Notes under the pieces: model-generated
Seen by the model: only the letters and a program-made list of their open reading frames with translations
Told to the model about the DNA's origin: nothing
Database searches by the model: none
Part shown: positions 57,030 to 64,000 of the stretch, one piece after another
Position numbering within the stretch: position 1 is the stretch's first letter
Layout: the number at the start of each line of letters is the position of its first letter
Source of the DNA: Dasypus novemcinctus
Lineage: Eukaryota; Chordata; Mammalia; Cingulata; Dasypodidae
Length of the DNA: 64,000 nucleotides
Direction: 5' to 3'
NCBI RefSeq assembly: GCF_030445035.2
Contig: NC_080694.1
Coordinates: forward strand, 68,959,147-69,023,146
Translations under genes and position numbers: made by a program

Positions 57030-57770
57030 CCCAGGGCTTCCTGGTGAAGAGCGGTGAGCTGTCCCACATGGAGTCCTGGCCCATGTGGAAAGCTGGCCCA
57101 TGCAGAAGTCCTGGCCAATGCAGGAGTGCCAACCAATGCAGAGAGCTGACACAGCAAGATGACACAACAAAAAGAGACACAGAAGAGAGACCATAAGAGA
57201 CTTAGACCAGGGAGCTGAGGTGGTGCAAGAGAATGATCACTTCTCTCCCACTCCAGAAGGTCCAAGGATAAGTTCCCAAAGCCACCTAATGAGTGGGAAC
57301 GGTAGCCATGGTGGCTGCTGGGTGTGGGGAACGGGAGGAAGAGATGAGATGTGGAGGCGTTTTCGGGACGTGGAGTTGTCCTGGATAGTGCTTCACGGAC
57401 AATTATGGGACATTATAGATCCCCCCAGGGCCCACTGGATGGAATGTGAGAGTCTGGGCTATGATGTGGACCATTGACTATGGGGTGCAGTGATGCCCAG
57501 AGATGAACTTACCAGGTGCAATGGATGTGTCATGATGATGGGAGAGAGTGTTGCTGTGGGGGGAGTGGGGGGCGGGGGCGGTGGGGTTGAATGGGACCTC
57601 ATATTTTTCATAATGTAATTTAAAAAAAATAATAAATAAATAACTTAAAAAAAAAAAGCCACCTAATGAGAATACAGGCAGACTCAGAAGCGCACACAGC
57701 GAATGGACACAGAGAGCAGACAATGGGTGGGGGGGAGGGGAGAAACAAATAAATAAATCTTTAAAAAAAA
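57030..57770 (+). mobile_element. Variant SINE interrupted by a LINE-1
   Basis: The left part (57030-57278) has repeated ctggcccatg-type units and gctgacacagcaagatgaca caacaaaaag. The right part (57671-57770) has cagactcagaagcgcacaca, gggggagggga and the taaataaatctttaaaaaaa tail. The head differs from the standard DAS type, so it is probably an older subfamily. The L1 at 57294-57654 splits it. Confidence 0.75.
57294..57654 (+). mobile_element. 5'-truncated LINE-1 3' UTR with 16-bp target-site duplication
   Basis: About 360 bp of the recurring L1 3' UTR, ending in an A-rich tail. It lies inside a SINE and is bounded by perfect repeats AAAGCCACCTAATGAG at 57278-57293 and 57655-57670. Confidence 0.95.
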
Positions 57771-58012
57771 AACCTTAACTCTGTCCTTTGCCATGTCCTT
57801 TGCCTACTGATGTGGCCCAATCAAAGCCCTAATCATAATCTAATCATGCCAGGGTACAGACCAGAATACAAGCATAACCCTATATCTATTTTTGGAATTC
57901 ATAACTATATGAAACTGCTACAGCAACCAAAAAAATAAAATCAAAATTGTTTTGGACTTGATTTGCTGGTGTTTTGAAAATGATTCCTGAGAAACTTTGG
58001 TCTAAAGCTTTT

Positions 58013-58520
58013 ATGTTAGTCAGGGTTCTCCAGAGAAACTCATTTTATAGGATTTGTTTCACATAACTGTAGGGATGGGCAAGTCCAAATTCTGAATTCT
58101 GAAGGGCAGCCTACAAGCTGGGAAATCCAGTGAAGGCTTTTCATGAATTGCCCAGAAGAAGCTGGGCTACCTCTGACTACTGAAACAATCACTTCTCTTT
58201 TTAAGCCTTCAACTGATTGGATAAGACTTCTCTCATTGTCGAAGGCGATCTCCTCAGGTGATTGTCGATGTCATCAGCCATAGATGAAATCGACCTAGAA
58301 GTCTTCTGCTTAGAAAGATCAAGTTAGAATTTGGTAGACTGCTCATCTATTTCACTCCTAGGTGCCCCATGACCTATTAGTCAGTGCCATAGATCTCTGT
58401 GACTCCGACTATTTTGATTATTGCTTTGAGTCTCCTGTTCATTGTGGTAGCCATGCCCAATTATCTTTGGTGATTCAGTGCTGCTACTGGTTTTGCCAGC
58501 CCAGAATCAGATCATCCCAT
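58013..58520 (+). mobile_element. LTR-like repeat
   Basis: It begins atgttagtcagggttctcca gagaaac and includes ttcaactgattggataagac, tctcctcaggtgattgtcga. The start and internal order match the element at 60412. Family unassigned. Confidence 0.65.
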
Positions 58521-58944
58521 TAGTGCTTTGAAAATTCAGTTCCATGGCAGCAGTTATCACAGTAATATCTGGCTTACAGGGAAGAGCAACCACAGAGCTC
58601 TTCAGTGATGTTAGAGTTAGTCTCACAAATTTATTCCTCACAGTCCTGGTGAAGAGGTGTGCCTTTGGATATTCCCAGGGTGGGTGGGAAGGTCTTACAT
58701 TATAAATCCATCCTAACATTCCAATCTTTCTAAGCCTTTGGATCCCCTCATCTACAGTGTACTGGGGCAATTCTGGAATCCACCTTAGGCAGTGTCGGCT
58801 ATCTTTTGGTTCATGTTTCAGCCAGCTACCTGAACAAACTGTTAGAACACGTTTTAACCCCTCAAGTTACAACACTGAATCCGGTATCTCTACTCAGGGG
58901 CCCATACCAATAAATTCACCCTAATTCAACTTTATATTCCTTTT

Positions 58945-59316
58945 TTTTTTTTTTTAAAGATTTATTTATTTATTTAATTTCCCCCCCTCCCCTGGTTGTC
59001 TGTTCTTGGTGTCTATTTGCTGTGTCTTGTTTCTTTGTCCGCTTCTGTTGTCGTCAGCGGCACAGGAAGTGTGGGCGGCGCCATTCCTGGGCAGGCTGCT
59101 CTTTCTTTTCACGCTGGGCGGCTTTCCTCACGGGCGCACTCCTTGCGCGTGGGGCTCCCCCACGCGGGGGACACCCTTGCGTGGCACGGCACTCCTTGCG
59201 CGCATCAGCACTGCGCATGGCCAGCTCCACACGGGTCAAGGAGGCCCGGGGTTTGAACCGCGGACCTCCCATGTGGTAGACGGACGCCCTAACCACTGGG
59301 CCAAAGTCCGTTTCCC
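58945..59316 (-). mobile_element. DAS-SINE, 18-bp target-site duplication
   Basis: Near full-length reverse-complement SINE, short form like the copy at 44768. Perfect 18-bp repeats CAACTTTATATTCCTTTT flank it at 58927-58944 and 59317-59334. The 80-110-codon frames over it are artefacts. This is the best-bounded SINE in the window. Confidence 0.96.
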
Positions 59317-59334
59317 CAACTTTATATTCCTTTT

Positions 59335-60405
59335 GTCATAATCCCACACCCTTAATATCCATTCCCATACATATTCCCTTATTTCTCTCTATATAAACTG
59401 GAAAACTCTTGCAGTTCTTTTGGAATATAGCATATTTCCTCATGGGTCACACTTTCTACTTCATTTTGGGGGGTTTATTGTGACTTTAGGTACATGTCTG
59501 TAAGTAAAGAGGTGTGATGGACAGTAGGCAAGGAAAAGCATTAGAAGTGTCTTGCAAGCCAATTACCTCAGGGCATTCTCTTGTAGTTTCATCTGGTGGG
59601 ACAGGATTAATCTCTTCAGGTAACTGGCCCCTTGGGGGCAGGCTGGAGCTTCAGTGGTTGTCTCCTTAAGGCAGGTTTGAGGTTGGGTGGTCATCTCCTT
59701 AGGGCAGGAAGGAGGTGGGGTGGCTGTCCCCTATGGCTGGACCATTACAGGTTTATCTGGCAAAGTCCCAGAAGAATTTAGGGTTTCAGTGTCCCCACTG
59801 CTATCATCATCAACTGACATGTCTCCATCCCAATCTTCAGTATTCCACTCCTTGCCAATCAATGTCCAACTTAAACAGCAGACACCCTGCAAGGTTGAAG
59901 TTTTAGTAACTGTTGTAACTCTGCTACTCACACAATGAGACTCTGGGTCTGGTCTTCAGAGATTTCAAGTTTGTAGCTACATGAAACAAGATTTCCTTTC
60001 AGGACGTACTTAAAAACTTAACCTCATTCAAGCAGAGCTTAAGTTGCAAATTTGAAACTGTCAGCTCACCCCCTTCCTTTTGTAACTGTATCCAGTGTGT
60101 TTAGGAACAGCCAGCCAACATAATGTACATTTAAACTCCACAAAACACTGTTAAGGTGAAGAAAATACCCTCACACAGAGCCTTGCCTCTTATAAGCATG
60201 AAAGTAGTCATATCCAGTGGTGGTATTTTGTGTATATCTCTTGCCAAATCATGCCATGACTGCCAGAGTCATCTTGATTACTGGAAACAGAGTCATTAGT
60301 GATCTTTAATCTAATCAATGTAGAGAGCCAATTGCAATAAAAATCCCAGAATCAATGCAGAAATCCCATTTTTAAGATTCTATTTCTCAAGAAACACTCT
60401 TGATA
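59335..60405. other. Intergenic, nothing recognised
   Basis: No gene. Short G-rich repeated phrases near 59630-59720 (cttagggcaggaaggaggtg and close variants, such as ccttaaggcaggtttgaggt) make a small imperfect tandem. The remaining sequence is unremarkable. Confidence 0.5.
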
Positions 60406-60411
60406 CCAAGC

Positions 60412-60855
60412 TGTATTATTAAGGGTTCTCTAGGGAAAAAGAACTGACAGGAGATATCTGTAAATAATAGGAGATTTTATAAAATTGTCTCATGTGAGCA
60501 TGGGATACATAAGTCCAAATTCCATAGGCAGGCTGCAAGCCAGAGACTCCAGTGAAGTGCCTTGATGAGTTCCCCAGGAGACACTGGCTGCTTGAGGTGG
60601 ATGTGGGAATTCTCTACCTGGATGTTGAAAGCACTTCTTTTAAGTCCTTCAACTGATTGGATGAGATGCCACTCATTGCTGAAGGCAATCCTCTCAGTTG
60701 ATTGTAAATGTAAGCAGTCATAGCTGCAACCAACTCACTGATGATTAAAGTCCATGAAATGCACTTGTATTACAATTATCCCAGTGTGTGCTTGACCAAA
60801 TAACTGGGCACCATTACCTGGCCAAGTTGACACATTAGCATAACTATCACAACAA
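60412..60855 (+). mobile_element. LTR-like repeat, complete-looking (TG...CA)
   Basis: It begins TGTATTATTAAGGGTTCTCT agggaa and ends gccaagttgacacattagca taactatcaca. Internal marks include cttcaactgattggatgaga and caatcctctcagttgattgt. About 445 bp and no internal retroviral genes, so it would be a solo LTR. Confidence 0.7.
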
Positions 60856-61229
60856 TAATTCAGTTACATCTTCAGGGTCACACTTATAATTCTAGTTCTC
60901 TTATTCAATTTTGTAACACAATATATGAGAAGCACAATAAAACAAGGTATGCCTGTGCATCTGTTGTAACTCTATCCTACAGAATGCCTTACTGAAGGTT
61001 CCCAATTCCCACACATCAATTCAATTAAGGAAATTCTAGAAGGGCCAACCATGCCATGTGCTTCTCAGAACAATCTCAAAAAGAGCTTTAAAGAGACTTG
61101 ATTTAGTGACTGTGGCCTCACCTGCCATGCTACATACTTGTGACCGTGATGGAGTTTTCATGCTGGCTCTAGATTAATGATTGGATCTCCATACTACTGC
61201 TTGGGCCTAAGTCCTTTCTTTTTTATTTT

Positions 61230-63150
61230 AATTTGTTTGCTAATAATTGTGTTAAAATATACACAAAGAAATATACACAAAGAATTATTTAACATTTTAA
61301 AGTATTTCTTTGAAATAAAATACATAGACTGTACTGTGTAACTTACACTGTATTTCCAGACTCTTTATCATCCTGTACCAAAACTCAGTCATTTAGCAGT
61401 AACTCCCCAATCCTGCCTTCACTCCCCTGGTAAAGACTCTTCTACTTTCTATCTCTATGAATTTGTTTATTCTAGTAATTTTATGCAATGTTTGTCAATT
61501 TGTGTCTGACTTATTTCACTCAACATGATATATTAAGGTTCATCCATATTGTAGCATGTACCAGACTTCACATCTTATGACTGAATAATATTTCACTGTA
61601 TGGCTTAACTGTATTTTGCGCATCTATTCATCTGCTGATGGACACTTGGGTTGATTCCTCCTTTTGGCTATTGTGAATAATGCTATGAAGAACATTAGTG
61701 TACAAATGTCTACTTTTAATTCTAGGGGTGGAATTGCCCAGACATGGTAATTTCTATGTTTAATTTGCTGAAGAATGGCTTTTATCCTGAAAAAAAAAAA
61801 TGTTGGATTTTGTCGAATGCATTTTTGAGATGATCGTGGTTTTTCCCCCTGCATTCTATTACTGTGGTTTGTTACATTGATTGATTTTCTTTTGTTGAAC
61901 CACCCTTGCATACCTGGAATAAATCCCACTTGGCCATGATATATACTCCTTTTAATTTATTGTTGCATTTGGTTTGCCATTATTTTGTTAAGGATTTTTG
62001 CTCCTATATTCATAAGGGTATTGGTCTGTAATTTTCTTTTCTTTTGCTGTCTTTTTCTGGTTTTGATAGGGAAAGGCTGGCCTCATAGAAGGAGTTAGGA
62101 TATAATCCCTTCTCTTCAACTTTTTAGAAGACTTTGAGAAGGATTGTTGTTAAATTGTCTTTAAATGTTTGCTAGAATTCAGCAGTGAAACCATCTGCTC
62201 CTGATCTTTCTTTGTTGGGAAGTTGTTTATTATTATTATTATTACTGATTCAAGCTCTTTACTTGTTGCAATCTGTTGAGATTTTCTATTTCTCCTTGCA
62301 TTAGATTAGATAATTTGTATGCTTCCACAAATTTGTACATTTCATCTAGGTTTTCAAACTTGTTGACATATAAGTGTTCATAGTTCCTTCACATCCTTTT
62401 TATTTCTTTAAGGTCAGTTGTTAATATCCCCACTTTCATTTTTTATTTTAATTACTTCTGTTCTCTCTTCTTTTGCTTTGTCAGTCTTGCTAAATGTTGA
62501 TTTTATTGATCTTTTTTAAAAACATCTTTTAGTTTTGTCTTTATTATTTTTCTACTCTCTATTTCATTTATCTCTGCTCTAATAATTATTCTTTCCTTTT
62601 GGGGGTCTTAGTTTGCTCTTCTTTTTCTAGTTTCTTTAGTTGTGAATTCAAGTTATTTTTAACATTCTTCTTTTTTAATGTAGGCATTTGAGCCTATAGA
62701 TTTCACTCTGAGCATAGACTTCACTGCATCCCATAAATTTGAGTATGCTCTGTTTTAGTTTTTGTTCATCTCAAGGTATTTCCTCATTTCCCTCATGATT
62801 TCTTCTTTGACCCATTGGTTATTTAAAAGTACATTGCTTAATTTCCCTGTGTTTGTAAATTTTCCAGTTTTCCTTCTTTTCTTGATATCTAGTTTTCTTC
62901 CACTGTGGTCTGAAATATACTTTGTATGATTTCAATATTTTCAATTTTATTAAGATTTTATTTGTAGCCTAATATATGATCTAGCCTAGTAAATATTTCA
63001 TTGCATTTGAAAAGAACGTGTATTCTACTGCTGTTTTGTGGGTTGTTCAATATGTGCCCATTAGATATAATTGGTTAAGAGTGTTATTAATTCCTCTATT
63101 TCCTATTGATCTTTCAATTACTGAAAGTAGTGTGATCAAGCTCCAACTAT
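61230..63150 (-). mobile_element. Old LINE-1, two ORF2 sections, minus strand
   Basis: The left section (61230-61790) is the ORF2 C-terminus and 3' end (gtttatcactcaacatgat-type and tgctgatggacacttgggtt). It then jumps to the middle of ORF2 (61800-63150: ttgttgaaccacccttgcat, acctggaataaatcccactt, gttgggaagttgtttattat), so about 1 kb is deleted. A (TTA)n run is at 62222-62245. All frames are broken. Confidence 0.85.
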
Positions 63151-63154
63151 TTTT

Positions 63155-64000
63155 TTTATTCATTTAAAAAAATATTACATTCAAAAAATATGAAGTCCCA
63201 TTCAACCCCACCGCCCCCACCCCCCACTCCCCCCACAGCAACACTCTCTCCCATTATCATGACACATTCATTGCATTTGGTAAGTACATTTCTGGTCATT
63301 GCTGCACCTCATAGTTAATGGTCCACATCATAGCCCACACTCTCCCACGTTCCATCCAGTGGGACCTGGGGGGATCTACAATGTCCTGTAATTGTCCGTG
63401 AAGCACTACCCAGGACAACTCCAAGTCCCGAAAATGCATCCACATCTCATCTCTTCCTCCCATTCCCCACACCCAGCAGCCACCATGGCCACCCTTCCCA
63501 CACCAATGCCACATTTTCTCTGTGGACATTGGATTGGTTGTGTCCATTGCACATCTGTGTCAAGAGGGGGCTTAGATTCCACATGGATACTGGATGCACT
63601 CCTCCTGCTTTCAGTTGTGGGCACTCTAGGCTCCATGGTGTGGTGGTTGACATTCTTCAACTCCATGTTAGCTGAGTGGGGTAAGTCCAATAAATGAGAG
63701 TGTAGGAGTTGAAGTCTGTTGAGGTTCAGGGTGTGGCTATCATATTATCAGTCCAGAGATTCAAATCCCCTAAATATATCTTAAACCCCAGCACCAACTA
63801 CAATTCCAGTAAAGTAGCATGAAAGTCTTGTGAAAAGAGATCCCATCTGAGTCCAGTTCCATCATGCAGAAACACCGACTCCAAAGAAGGGCCAACTGAC
63901 ATGGCAGTGAACCCCATCTGCCCTGACCATAGAACCCGTGGGTCTCTTAAGCCCTCAAAAGAACCAATACCTGGGGTTGTATCTACTTTATCTGTGTCTG
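63155..64000 (-). mobile_element. LINE-1 3' UTR, continuing past the window end
   Basis: Antisense copy of the recurring L1 3' UTR, closest by eye to 33475-34264 and 31256-32200. It begins with an A/T-rich tail (about 63155-63195) and shares gacacattcattgcatttgg, cactctcccacgttccatcc and agcagccaccatggccaccc. The remaining 5' part lies beyond the window. Confidence 0.9.

Larger units (their letters stand above)
55869..57930 (+). mobile_element. LTR-like element split by about 1.5 kb of nested insertions
   Basis: It starts TGTATTAGTCAGCCAAATGG immediately after the PPIA retrocopy, continues to about 56250, and resumes at about 57771-57930 with gatgtggcccaatcaaagcc, ctaatcataatctaatcatg, ending gaaactgctaca. 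The TG...CA ends suggest an LTR. Family unassigned; relatives are at 15718 and 43903. The gap is filled by SINE and L1 sequence. Confidence 0.7.

Noticed and set aside
1-64000. CRISPR-like arrays, operons or bacterial-type systems
   Set aside because: The window is a mammalian genome with spliced genes and retrotransposons. The repeats are dispersed SINE/LINE copies without regular spacers.

Overview
This is a window of mammalian nuclear DNA, most likely from a xenarthran and probably an armadillo (Dasypus). It is dominated by interspersed repeats. About a dozen copies of a tRNA-derived SINE match the armadillo DAS-SINE type: a tRNA-like head with A- and B-box motifs, a C-rich segment and a TTTAT-rich tail. 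LINE-1 copies share a long, distinctive 3' UTR. The species call rests on the SINE family and the general look of the DNA, not on a database search. An olfactory receptor (OR) pair lying beside an MHC class I gene resembles the extended MHC class I region of other mammals.

Layout. Positions 1-5335 and 21940-27255 are a direct segmental duplication, each copy carrying one family-2 OR gene on the minus strand. The left OR runs off the window edge. The right one is complete (314 residues) but has lost the conserved DRY arginine. Between them (5.5-21.7 kb) are only repeats: old L1 fragments, SINEs, LTR-like elements, a tetranucleotide microsatellite and two MER5-like fragments. From 27.3 to 47 kb the window is mostly minus-strand LINE-1. 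One long copy (about 31.3-42.1 kb) still has a 645-residue ORF2 block and a recognisable ORF1, and is itself interrupted by a younger truncated L1 and a SINE. An unidentified processed retrocopy (42.1-42.7 kb) and an ERV-like LTR (about 47.0-47.7 kb) follow.

The main gene is an MHC class I heavy-chain gene on the minus strand (54402 to about 51550). Its eight-exon structure, interferon-response promoter element and 3' UTR are all recognisable. Exons 4-8 are intact. The 5' half carries a scrambled leader, a lost exon-2 acceptor, compensating indels in alpha-1 and a GC donor after exon 3, so I treat it as a probable pseudogene or a locus with local sequence errors. A PPIA (cyclophilin A) retropseudogene lies about 0.7 kb upstream of its start. 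The rest (55.9-64 kb) is nested LTR-like, SINE and L1 sequence.

I see no operon-like or novel multigene system here. The points most worth a second look are the divergence gradient and DRY loss in the OR pair, and the paired compensating indels and splice-site changes in the class I gene.
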